Source of the DNA: Dechloromonas sp. ZY10
Lineage (GTDB): Bacteria; Pseudomonadota; Gammaproteobacteria; Burkholderiales; Rhodocyclaceae
Reading direction: 5' to 3'
Assembly: GCF_041378895.1 (NCBI RefSeq)
Contig: NZ_CP144212.1
Location: 1,535,501 to 1,599,500 of the forward strand
Length of the DNA: 64,000 nucleotides
The notes under the pieces: model-generated
What the model was told of the DNA's origin: nothing
Seen by the model: the letters and a program-made list of their open reading frames with translations, nothing else
The model's database searches: none
Shown: in pieces, positions 36,331-43,825 of the stretch
How positions within the stretch are numbered: position 1 is the stretch's first letter
How the letters are laid out: each line of letters begins with the position of its first letter
Position numbers and translations under genes: made by a program

Positions 36331-39180
36331 TCATATCTGATTGCGCCGAAGCCATGCGGGCTTACCCAGCTTCCGTAAGTCACGGGCAAGCCAATGGCGC
36401 GAAAGTGCCGTATCTTTCTCTTCGAGAGTGACGCTCTGCGCCTCCATGGGCAGCCACGCCGACAACGAAGCCCACATTTGGTAGCCTTTCCCCCCGAGGA
36501 ATAGCAGCCTACCAGTTTGGTCAATAGCGACTCTCCCCCCGCCCCATAAGAGCCACCATTTGGTGAAGGCCGGCGGGGGTGAAGAAACCTTGCGTGCGAA
36601 GCGGAGGTTGCCGTGGCGATCAAGTTCAGCGAACGCCTGTCCTTGGGAATGGAGGGATATCGTGTGGGCCCACCATTCACTTCGGGTCCGCCAAAAGCCA
36701 GGTCCGGCCAACTTGACCCAATAGACGCACGATCGGCGATCAGAGCTGCGGAAGATATCTCCCATGCTGGGCTGCTCAACGTTACTAACAGCCTCCCAGC
36801 GATATGACCTTGTTTTCCATTGCTCGTAAGACGAGTTACGAAGTGGGGGCAGCGTAGAATCGAACTGAATTCTTATATCGCGGGGGTTCGCCAGGCAAGC
36901 ATCCGCGCAATCAGTCTCGATCCGCCCCACGCCCAAGAGTTGAGCAAGGGCAGCCACTCTCGGAACGTCGGAAAGGTGGAATTCAATTGCCCCGATCGAT
37001 GCGCTATAGCCGGGGGACACGAGCTCCTGAACACGTTCGCCATCCAGGAGAAACTGGCTTATAAGGTGGTGCTCGTGCTTTGTGACAAGTCCAATGAGGC
37101 GCGCCCGCACACCGTCACGCAGGCCCCGGACCGCCAGCACACGCCCCCCCAGGGCAAAGGCAGCTTGGCGATATGCTGCCCCACTTAGCCGGGTAACCCA
37201 ATGCCCTGCGCAAAGCAGCGTAAGGAGGGGCCAAACGGATCTCGCGTTTATCGTTGTCACTGGCGACACGTGCTCCAGTAGCCCCCTCGTGGACAAATTC
37301 CGCGCATTGGCATACCTGCAGCTGAGGACGTCATTAAGCCAGCCGAGGACCTCGCCCCAATCCGCTTTACAGGACTCTTCCGCGGAAGGTGCAATCTCGT
37401 CAGGACAGAAACCTAAGCGCAAGGCTGACCATAGGGCAGACGACGATTTCCATTCGCGGCTGGCAGTCCCCATGGTCGGAGCCGCATCCCGCGCAACTGT
37501 CCCGTGCCATGGAACGAGGTCGCCATCCGGCCCGTCGACCGCCCATTGGTCATGCCCATCCGACGGGACTTCGAACCGCACCGGGGCATGACTGATGCAG
37601 TTGAGGGTCTTTTCCACAGCCAACCCATCGTCCCGCATGAGGCGCACTCGAAGCCTATCCGACATCGGCGGTAGATGGGATTGGTCCGCCGGAATGTACC
37701 AGTCGTTATCATCAGATTCAGCCAGTGCTCCTGAGAAAACCTCGTTGCCTTCCATATTGAGAAAGCTGAACTCACCCGTCTGGATCGCATCCCCCGAAAA
37801 CCGAATACCAGTAGCGGGGTTCAGGACCAACGAAGAGCCCCACCAAGCGCCCCCTCGAACATGCACGCTGTAGGATCGAGCCAACGACTCAAAAAGGGCA
37901 AACACCCGGTCTCTAGTGGCGCGGTACAGGGATGGAATGGCTTTCCGGTCAAGCCGAGGGAATTCCACAACTGCCCAGCCTTCCCAACTGACTACATCCG
38001 GGGTAAGGCGTACAGCCAGCTTGCACTCTCTGGCCGCTTGCGAAATCCGTATTGCCCGCCCCCGGTTCACTAGGATGCAGACCCGCGCACCGTCAAAATA
38101 GGTGGGCTTGGTCTGCAAACGCCCATAGTCATCTGTGACGAATAGCAGGAACCCTTCGGAAAGGCTGCGCCCTTCTGCAGAGCGGCGAAAGCCATCCGCA
38201 CCTGCACATACCTGCAGGAGAAGGGTGGGCGTTACAGGGTTGCGGTCACGGGGAAGCTGCTGACAGAAGCCATCAATTTCCTGCCCGGGCGAAGCACAAA
38301 ACCAGCGTGCCAATCGCTGCGCCCCAACCGTGTCTGAATAAAGCGCCAATTTGGGTTCGAGCAAATCGGAGATATCAAGGCTGATGTTGTAACGCCCTTG
38401 ACGCCTGCACTCACGCTCTTCGTGTTCCCAAGTTAAGTCCTGGATAGCCCCCCAGAACGGTGAGTCAGCCGCATCTTCGTAACGCCCCTGATAATAGAGA
38501 TCGCGGAATGCCTGGAACTCCTCGAGAAATGACCCGGTGAAGTCGGCTCGGTGTCGTTCGATCTCGGCGATCACGTCCCCAAAAGAACGTCGTTGGCCAG
38601 CCTCCTGGAGGAGATTAGCCAACCTGCTTTCGTCCCTATAGCCGGGAAAGGCTAGGCGCTTAGAGTAACCGATGATGGTCTCACGCCCGGGGTCCGGGAG
38701 AAGGAGCCGACGGCAATCCTGGAGTTTTTCGGCTCGATGATCAGCCCACCGCTTTAGTTGCCGCCACATCACGGGGAGATTGCCGAAATTGGGGCGCGGA
38801 GCATTGCTCACATGCGCGAATAGGATCGCGAAGCGCTCGCGAAAATTCCCTTCGTGAACTGTAAGCTCATCTGCCGTTCCCGCGAGCAAGGTTGCGTAGA
38901 GGCTGGCGAAGAAGCTTGGCAGCTGCATCACATCCAATGCCCCCCTTCCGGCGATTCCGTCAAACCACTGAGGGCTGGAATGCGGGCCGTTCCCAAAGCA
39001 TTGCAGAAATGCCGTTTTGACGGCACGACTCTCCTCGTGCGATGCATGGGCAAGCATTACCAGCATCCGCTCAGAAGCGGTGATGCGCTTGATCGGTAGA
39101 TTGCGCTTGGCTGGGTTCAGGAAAATCGCGTTAACTAGCGCGACATTCCAGTCTTGGTACTTCCACTCCTTCCAGCTCAA
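36331..39180 (-). CDS. 949-aa defence-operon protein of unknown function
   Basis: First gene of the five-gene operon. No catalytic motif is seen. The N-terminal part is helical and Trp/Arg-rich (SWKEWKYQDWNVALVNAIF, FAHVSNAPRPNF); the middle and C-terminal parts look beta-rich with many tryptophans (WWGSSLVLNPATG, WKTRSYRWEAVS). The start is a TTG at 39180 preceded by GGGAG at good spacing; an in-frame TGA sits just upstream, so no earlier start is possible. It probably fills the other druF/druG-type slot. That assignment is by context only. Confidence 0.72.
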   Translation of the reverse strand: MSWKEWKYQDWNVALVNAIFLNPAKRNLPIKRITASERMLVMLAHASHEESRAVKTAFLQCFGNGPHSSPQWFDGIAGRGALDVMQLPSFFASLYATLLAGTADELTVHEGNFRERFAILFAHVSNAPRPNFGNLPVMWRQLKRWADHRAEKLQDCRRLLLPDPGRETIIGYSKRLAFPGYRDESRLANLLQEAGQRRSFGDVIAEIERHRADFTGSFLEEFQAFRDLYYQGRYEDAADSPFWGAIQDLTWEHEERECRRQGRYNISLDISDLLEPKLALYSDTVGAQRLARWFCASPGQEIDGFCQQLPRDRNPVTPTLLLQVCAGADGFRRSAEGRSLSEGFLLFVTDDYGRLQTKPTYFDGARVCILVNRGRAIRISQAARECKLAVRLTPDVVSWEGWAVVEFPRLDRKAIPSLYRATRDRVFALFESLARSYSVHVRGGAWWGSSLVLNPATGIRFSGDAIQTGEFSFLNMEGNEVFSGALAESDDNDWYIPADQSHLPPMSDRLRVRLMRDDGLAVEKTLNCISHAPVRFEVPSDGHDQWAVDGPDGDLVPWHGTVARDAAPTMGTASREWKSSSALWSALRLGFCPDEIAPSAEESCKADWGEVLGWLNDVLSCRYANARNLSTRGLLEHVSPVTTINARSVWPLLTLLCAGHWVTRLSGAAYRQAAFALGGRVLAVRGLRDGVRARLIGLVTKHEHHLISQFLLDGERVQELVSPGYSASIGAIEFHLSDVPRVAALAQLLGVGRIETDCADACLANPRDIRIQFDSTLPPLRNSSYEQWKTRSYRWEAVSNVEQPSMGDIFRSSDRRSCVYWVKLAGPGFWRTRSEWWAHTISLHSQGQAFAELDRHGNLRFARKVSSPPPAFTKWWLLWGGGRVAIDQTGRLLFLGGKGYQMWASLSAWLPMEAQSVTLEEKDTALSRHWLARDLRKLGKPAWLRRNQI

Positions 39181-39456
39181 CCGTCACTCCCTGCGTTGCT
39201 CTAATATTCTGTATTTCTTGTACCTTATGTATGCGGCTAGGACGAAATACTAAATTTAATTCGTTAAAGAATAACGATAGCATATTAGAAGAAGTTGCCG
39301 CATTTCTCTCTGGACTAGTTCTCCTCACCTGCTAAAACAAAACTGCATCGCTCCGATTTTTCCGGACGCGAAGCAAGTCCGCTTTCAATCATCGAGCAGA
39401 CTATTCTTTGAGTGGAGCCAAACAACTCCAAAGGCCGAGTACCTGCCTGTGAGTGA
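39181..39456 (-). promoter_or_regulatory. AT-rich leader/promoter region of the defence operon
   Basis: This 276-bp gap between the three-gene small operon and the defence operon holds no credible gene. The part next to the operon (about 39190-39300) is strikingly AT-rich compared with both sides. It contains an inverted GTATTTC/GAAATAC pair on the minus strand, suited to a regulator. I cannot assign exact promoter boxes. Confidence 0.4.
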
Positions 39457-39948
39457 TCATTCCGGCACAACAAAATCCACCATGACCAGCTCCAGCCCAC
39501 CACAGAGCCGGAACACCTGCTCATGGCTGACCACGTAGCGGCGTAGCTCTTCCGACAAGTCGGTTTGTGGGTTCACGGCTTCCTCCCACAGCTTGCAGGC
39601 AATTTCTGCGGATGCCAACACGTAGCGGCAACGTGCTTGCTCAATCTTCTCCCCCAGGCTGTTTTTGGCAACCTGTCCCCGGCAATAGACGGCATACCAA
39701 GGGCCAGCGGATTGACCCACTGGCCCTTGCAGCATGCCAGACCGGCGTAGGTCATCCAATGGGCTGTCTGCACCATCGTCGGCGGCTAGATGCCAATGTC
39801 GGCGGATGTATTCATATAGCTGTTTGGCTATTTCGTGGGAGAGTACCCAGTCATAGGGCTTGTCCTGGAAGGCAACGGCATAGCGGATGGCCGGATAGTC
39901 GTTGTCAGGGCAAAGGGCACGGAGCAGGTTCAGGCGGGCATTGAGCAT
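39457..39948 (-). CDS. Hypothetical island protein (163 aa)
   Basis: Unknown family. A soluble mixed alpha/beta protein without signal or membrane segment; notable pieces are WVLSHEIAKQLYEYIRRHWH and LRRYVVSHEQVFRLCG. Its start overlaps the end of the 157-aa gene by 19 bp, so it is co-translated with the two upstream genes. The three form a compact operon. Confidence 0.6.
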   Translation of the reverse strand: MLNARLNLLRALCPDNDYPAIRYAVAFQDKPYDWVLSHEIAKQLYEYIRRHWHLAADDGADSPLDDLRRSGMLQGPVGQSAGPWYAVYCRGQVAKNSLGEKIEQARCRYVLASAEIACKLWEEAVNPQTDLSEELRRYVVSHEQVFRLCGGLELVMVDFVVPE

Positions 39949-40403
39949 GGTGAAGTCGGATTGATCGGAGCCGTCGAGCCTGATTGCTCAGACGGCCAGC
40001 AAGTTACTGTCAGGTGAAGACCTGAGCAGGCTGCAAGCTGCTCGCGGTACTGCATGGCAAAGCTGCGGCAACCAGCAAACATTGGTGCGTCGGGGTCATC
40101 AGCAACGGCAAGTAGCTGGCTCACGACAGCCGGTGAGGTCAGCAGGTGGGAGACATGCACCGGATTCGATTCGCCATAAACGGCAGGAATGCAGACGATG
40201 CGCGGTTCAGTTTCCAGCCGGAGCATCAATGCGGCATCCTCCGGTGTCCATGGCTGATTAACAATCTCGGTGCCTACCCAACGGCAGAACTTGGACAGGC
40301 CAAAGGCTTCCTCGTCGGAAATGCTCAACTGGAAGGGGTTAAGGTTCAGTTCAGAGGTGGTGGGATACAGGCCACGTACCCAGTTGCGGCGGTTCATGGT
40401 CAT
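39930..40403 (-). CDS. Hypothetical island protein (157 aa)
   Basis: Unknown family. Starts MTMNRRNWVRGLYP; no signal or membrane helix. Its ATG overlaps the stop of the ribbon-helix-helix gene by 4 bp and its 3' end overlaps the 163-aa gene, which indicates translational coupling. A link to DNA handling is possible from its neighbour but is not shown by the sequence. Confidence 0.6.
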   Translation of the reverse strand: MTMNRRNWVRGLYPTTSELNLNPFQLSISDEEAFGLSKFCRWVGTEIVNQPWTPEDAALMLRLETEPRIVCIPAVYGESNPVHVSHLLTSPAVVSQLLAVADDPDAPMFAGCRSFAMQYREQLAACSGLHLTVTCWPSEQSGSTAPINPTSPCSMPA

Positions 40404-40603
40404 GTCAGCAGCCCCTGTTGTTGAGCACTGCTTAGGTGGTCATTACAAAGTCTGGCGATGTACTCGCTGATGCTCATTTTTCGGGCGGCGGCGAGCTGGG
40501 CAATGGCGGCTTTCATCTCACGGCTGACACGAGCACAGAGCATCACGCGGCGAGCAAACTGGGCTGGTAATCGGCGGGCATAGGGGCGGTGGCTTTTCTT
40601 CAT
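40400..40603 (-). CDS. Small ribbon-helix-helix/MobC-like protein
   Basis: A 67-aa basic protein. The central pattern RVSREMKAAIAQLAAARKM followed by SISEYIARLCNDHL is that of ribbon-helix-helix DNA-binding proteins such as MobC-type relaxosome accessories or antitoxin-like repressors. A 9-bp inverted repeat sits 25 bp upstream of its start and could be its binding site. It is the first gene of the three-gene operon. No relaxase is next to it. Confidence 0.6.
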   Translation of the reverse strand: MKKSHRPYARRLPAQFARRVMLCARVSREMKAAIAQLAAARKMSISEYIARLCNDHLSSAQQQGLLT

Positions 40604-40627
40604 CTACGGATTCCTTGGGATCAGGCA

Positions 40628-40651
40628 GCCAACCTTACGGCGAAGGTTGGC
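40628..40651. repeat. 9-bp inverted repeat upstream of the ribbon-helix-helix gene
   Basis: GCCAACCTT and AAGGTTGGC flank ACGGCG, a perfect 9-bp stem. It may be an operator for the ribbon-helix-helix protein, an oriT-type inverted repeat, or simply an RNA hairpin in the leader. There is no T-run that would make it a terminator. Confidence 0.5.
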
Positions 40652-40768
40652 GCGTTTGTTCTATGTATTGCTGGCGGCGATGAAGAAGAATTCATTTCGA
40701 TGTCATTGATCTCAACGGAACTGGATAGGTAATATTCCCGGTTACGTACCTACTACTCCGGTTCTCGA

Positions 40769-42202
40769 ATGCAAATAAGGCACCCATCCCGTTTGGCACA
40801 GCAGATTGCTGTCTTGTCCTTGGCTGTCGGCATGTCTTGGCAGGTTGCGGCTTCGAGCACCGAATTCGGTGGCGAGTGGAAAGGCACCTTCGAATGCGGT
40901 CCCATGCTGGTCGGGACGGCTGGTGCTGGCTTGTCGCAGTCCATGACCATGACGGTCAGGCAGGGCGGGGTGCAGACCAATCGAGCTACGGACAAATATC
41001 GAGAGGAACTGCGTGGCAGGATCGGTGCTGACAAATCAATCCAGCTTGAAGGTGAGGGACACTACACGGCGGACAGCTTCCCCCCTTGGCAAACCAAGCT
41101 GGCCGGTTCGTTCTCCGGCAATCGGCTCATGGCAAGTGGCGCGGTGTTCGGGCTGGATGGCACCAAGCGGCGTGACTGCAAAGCTGACCTGACACGAGTT
41201 GCTGGCACCAGTGAGCAGGTTCAGGTTCATGCTGCGGCTCCACAAGTATCAAGCTTTTACTCCAACAGCTACGAGCTGGTGAAGTCACTGGAGGATGGCC
41301 GTTCCGGCAAAATCGCGTACAAATCGGTGAGCCGGAACACGACAGTAGGTGATCTCAAGTCAGGCAGGGTCTTCCTGAACGACACGGTTCATGCGGTGCT
41401 GTCACTTCCCTCTACCGGCAAGGCACCTTACCCGGTCATGGTGATTGCACATAGCTCGGCAGGTGTACAGAACAAGGATCGGGATTGGGCGAGGTGGTTT
41501 AATGAGCAGGGCATTGCAACCTTGCTGGTGGATACCTTCACACCTCGTGGCATTACCCAGTCGGCAACAGATCAGTCTGTCCTGTATTACGGGGCAACCA
41601 TCGGTGAGTACCTGGTGGCACTCAAGCTGCTGGCAACTCACCCGGCAATCGACATCAAGCGAGCAGGGATCATCGGCTTCTCCAGAGGCGGTGTAGCGGC
41701 AATGGCTACCGGCATCGAGTCAATCCGGCGAGGGACCATAGGCGGTGACTTGAAGTACGCCGTGCATTTCCCGGTCTATGGCGGCTGCACCTATCGAGCA
41801 GATCGGTGGACAGGTGCTCCCATGCACCAGTTTGTCGGCAGTGAAGATTCCTACGAGGACATTGAAATCTGCCGTGGCTGGCAGGAACAGGCAAAGGCCA
41901 AAGGTGTCGATGCAAACTTGACGGTATTTCCCGGTGTTCATCACGGCTTTGATAACTCGGATCAGATGGCATTGCGGCAATTCCCCAATGCCGAGTACTG
42001 GAAGGACTGCAAGGTCGAGTGGAACGTCGATGCAGGCCAGTTCAGAAGTGCACGTCACCCCTATTGGCACAGTGACAACTCGATGGTCGAGGAAACTGCG
42101 GCATGCAAAAACAGAGGGGTGACGGTCAAGTATGACGAGAAGGCAACGGCTGACTTGAAAGCGGCAGTCAGAGAGAAGCTCAAGCAAGTCGGATTTATTT
42201 GA
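40769..42202 (+). CDS. Exported alpha/beta hydrolase (dienelactone-hydrolase-like)
   Basis: A 477-aa protein with a signal peptide (LSLAVGMSWQVAAS) and an N-terminal domain of about 130 residues of unknown type (EFGGEWKGTFECG). An alpha/beta-hydrolase domain follows. The nucleophile elbow is GFSRGG, with a later acid candidate (GSEDSYED) and the catalytic histidine in VHHGFD, as in dienelactone hydrolases. It is a second secreted hydrolase on the island besides the beta-lactamase-fold one. It runs convergent to the Rep-like gene with an 8-bp 3' overlap. Confidence 0.85.
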   Translation: MQIRHPSRLAQQIAVLSLAVGMSWQVAASSTEFGGEWKGTFECGPMLVGTAGAGLSQSMTMTVRQGGVQTNRATDKYREELRGRIGADKSIQLEGEGHYTADSFPPWQTKLAGSFSGNRLMASGAVFGLDGTKRRDCKADLTRVAGTSEQVQVHAAAPQVSSFYSNSYELVKSLEDGRSGKIAYKSVSRNTTVGDLKSGRVFLNDTVHAVLSLPSTGKAPYPVMVIAHSSAGVQNKDRDWARWFNEQGIATLLVDTFTPRGITQSATDQSVLYYGATIGEYLVALKLLATHPAIDIKRAGIIGFSRGGVAAMATGIESIRRGTIGGDLKYAVHFPVYGGCTYRADRWTGAPMHQFVGSEDSYEDIEICRGWQEQAKAKGVDANLTVFPGVHHGFDNSDQMALRQFPNAEYWKDCKVEWNVDAGQFRSARHPYWHSDNSMVEETAACKNRGVTVKYDEKATADLKAAVREKLKQVGFI

Positions 42203-42710
42203 CCGGCTTGATCGGTCCTCCTGTTGCTGGCAGGTCGAGCATATTGCTGGTGATGAAGTTTTCATAGGAGAACGGACGGCTGACGTGCTTCGTTGCATAG
42301 ATGGCAACCCAGTTCAGGTCATCGGCTCCCTGCTTGATAGGCTGGATGTCGGCAGTACCGGTGGGAACGATCTTTTTCCATATCGGAGTTGCAACCTTGG
42401 CAAACCAGTCATGGCGGCTCTCATGTACCCACATGGGCAGGTGGTAATGCAGATGGCCTGTCTTCGTGTGCTCAGGGAATGCAATGAAGCGGAAGAGCTG
42501 ATCGAGCTTCAAGGCAGAGAAGGTCTTGCTGTGGAAGACACGGCGGATCACATCGAGTGACCACATACGCAGGCGTTTCTGCCCACGATGCAGGTCGTAG
42601 TCGTTGTGGAAATTCAGCGTTACCCAATGAGTGTGGGTAGTGCTGGTGATCATGTTGATGAAAGCGGGGCGGAGTTGCAGACCACTTTCGGTGACTCGGT
42701 AATGGTTCAA
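42195..42710 (-). CDS. HUH-type Rep/rolling-circle initiator-like protein
   Basis: A 171-aa protein with the three ordered motifs of one-tyrosine HUH endonucleases: motif I THWVTLNFH (27-35), motif II GHLHYHLPMWV with the metal-binding H86-L-H88 or H88-Y-H90, and motif III Y138-A-T-K141 (YxxK), where Tyr138 would be the nicking residue. The frame opens at a TTG (42710) and lacks extra N-terminal sequence, so it may be 5'-truncated or frameshifted. It could nick and replicate an excised circle or be a remnant of a plasmid or phage. No helicase domain is attached. Confidence 0.75.
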   Translation of the reverse strand: MNHYRVTESGLQLRPAFINMITSTTHTHWVTLNFHNDYDLHRGQKRLRMWSLDVIRRVFHSKTFSALKLDQLFRFIAFPEHTKTGHLHYHLPMWVHESRHDWFAKVATPIWKKIVPTGTADIQPIKQGADDLNWVAIYATKHVSRPFSYENFITSNMLDLPATGGPIKPVK

Positions 42711-42925
42711 TTCGTTTTACGGGTTCAATCGGTCGATGCAAGGCGATGCAATCGAACGGGCACGGAAGCTGGTTGGTATTGATCTTCCTGTGCTTCTGGT
42801 AAAGGCTCTTCTTGAACAACAGACAAGTAATATGAATGCCACTGTCTTTAAACGGTGACTTGCCTGTGTTGAAGAGCCTGCGACGTTGGCAGCATTTGCA
42901 CAACGGCTCTGGTGAAAGCTACTAG

Positions 42926-43144
42926 GTGCAGCAACGATCATTGAGGGTATTTACCCCTGATGATCGAAATGAATACAAAAACAGGGTCGTTAACAAATTG
43001 GACAAGTATTACGACGTTCGTACTGGTCGTACTTTGCCAACGGCCTTGCCGGTGATGCCCACGCAGGATGTTAAAAAAGTGAATCCTGCATGGGCAAAGT
43101 TAATGACGCTGGTGGTGAGGCCAGCGCCATTCTTCCGGTTGTGA
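42926..43144 (+). CDS. Doubtful 72-aa ORF in the gap before the Rep-like gene
   Basis: A GTG-started frame (MQQRSLRVFTPDDRNEYKNR at the start) ending just beside the oppositely oriented 144-aa gene. No family is recognised. It overlaps a strong inverted repeat at 43057-43095. The stretch 42711-42925 has no confident gene on either strand, although the minus strand has an open frame rich in Cys and Lys that could be the lost N-terminus of the Rep-like protein. Confidence 0.25.
   Translation: MQQRSLRVFTPDDRNEYKNRVVNKLDKYYDVRTGRTLPTALPVMPTQDVKKVNPAWAKLMTLVVRPAPFFRL
43057..43095. repeat. 13-bp inverted repeat with A-rich loop
   Basis: GCCCACGCAGGAT and ATCCTGCATGGGC pair with one mismatch around a 13-nt loop containing A6. 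It lies 50 bp beyond the stop of the 144-aa gene, about 350 bp before the Rep-like start. No T-run follows the stem on either strand, so a simple terminator is doubtful; a replication-origin hairpin is possible. Confidence 0.5.
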
Positions 43145-43579
43145 TTACGCCAACGTCAGCACTGCGGCGAACGGGGTTTCTTCGTCGTAGGATGCTTTGA
43201 CAAAGTTCTGCAGCGCCGTGACGGCTTCAACCTGCGGCACCGTCAGTGACAGGGTGGCTTCGTTATCTTCCACAAGTTCTCCAAGGCGGAACATCACCCC
43301 TTGGTGGAGGTGCAGGCCTTTGCCTGCCAGTGAAGCGATCCCGCCATCCGCTAGGGTCGGTTGAGTGATGCCAGGCAATGCACCTTCGGACATGTTGGTA
43401 ATTTCGTCAGTGGTCAGCAGTGCCGTGTACTCGTTACCGTCCCACTGGGCTTTGAACAGACGGAAGTTGTCAGTACCCAGAACTTCCAGCAGATCGCGTG
43501 CTTGCTCTGGCGCAGAAGCCATCGAATGCTGAGCAATGAAGGCGTTGATGTTCAAGGTGGTTTGCAGATTGGTAAACAT
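43145..43579 (-). CDS. Hypothetical protein behind a tandem tRNA-like leader (144 aa)
   Basis: Unknown family. I use the ATG at 43579 (MFTNLQTTLNINAFIAQ) because a good ribosome-binding site (AAAGGAA) precedes it; the 16 codons upstream run into the leader. The protein is acidic and soluble, with a hydrophobic, Gly-rich middle (GGIASLAGKGLHLHQG). It is the last of four minus-strand genes that each follow a tRNA-like leader; here the leader has two tRNA-like folds in tandem. Confidence 0.65.
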   Translation of the reverse strand: MFTNLQTTLNINAFIAQHSMASAPEQARDLLEVLGTDNFRLFKAQWDGNEYTALLTTDEITNMSEGALPGITQPTLADGGIASLAGKGLHLHQGVMFRLGELVEDNEATLSLTVPQVEAVTALQNFVKASYDEETPFAAVLTLA

Positions 43580-43647
43580 AATGAGTTCCTTTGAATAAAG
43601 TAGCCCTCGCGGGCGGAGTGCCCACAAGTTGCCGCGGGTGCGGATGT

Positions 43648-43720
43648 GCCGAATAAGCTCGGTGGCTGGTGCCTTTCAAGGGAGTCGAACCCAAGAATCC
43701 CTACCGCCTAGGGAAAGGCA
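43648..43720 (-). ncRNA. tRNA-like leader element 4b, with CCA end and GC hairpin
   Basis: On the minus strand GCCTTTC pairs perfectly with GAAAGGC, followed by discriminator A and CCA, as in a tRNA acceptor stem. Inside are a D-arm-like hairpin (CCTA-GGCGG-TAGG) and a T-arm with the canonical loop TTCGACT between GGG and CCC. There is no anticodon arm. A hairpin with CCGA/TCGG follows at once (43648-43666). The element ends 69 nt before the start codon of the 144-aa gene. Confidence 0.6.
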
Positions 43721-43722
43721 AT

Positions 43723-43774
43723 TGGTGCGCATTCAGGGAATCGACCCTTAGGAAAGGAACCCACCAGGAAGCGC
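43723..43774 (-). ncRNA. tRNA-like leader element 4a, with CCA end
   Basis: On the minus strand GCGCTTC pairs with GAA-T-GCGC (one bulge), followed by ACCA. The inside has a D-loop-like TGGTG between CC and GG and a T-arm AGGG-TCGATT-CCCT. It sits directly before element 4b with 2-3 nt between them, like a pair of tandem tRNAs without anticodon arms. Confidence 0.6.
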
Positions 43775-43787
43775 AAGGAGTTTGGCC

Positions 43788-43816
43788 GTGCCCGCGCATC
43801 TGCATTGCGCGAGCAC
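43788..43816 (-). repeat. Hairpin between the 296-aa gene and the tandem tRNA-like leader
   Basis: GTGCTCGCGC and GCGCGGGCAC (minus strand) pair over 10 positions with one G-U pair and a 9-nt loop. It lies 10 nt past the stop of the 296-aa gene. No T-run follows, so it may be a transcript-stabilising or processing hairpin rather than a terminator. Confidence 0.55.
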
Positions 43817-43825
43817 TGAGCGGTA

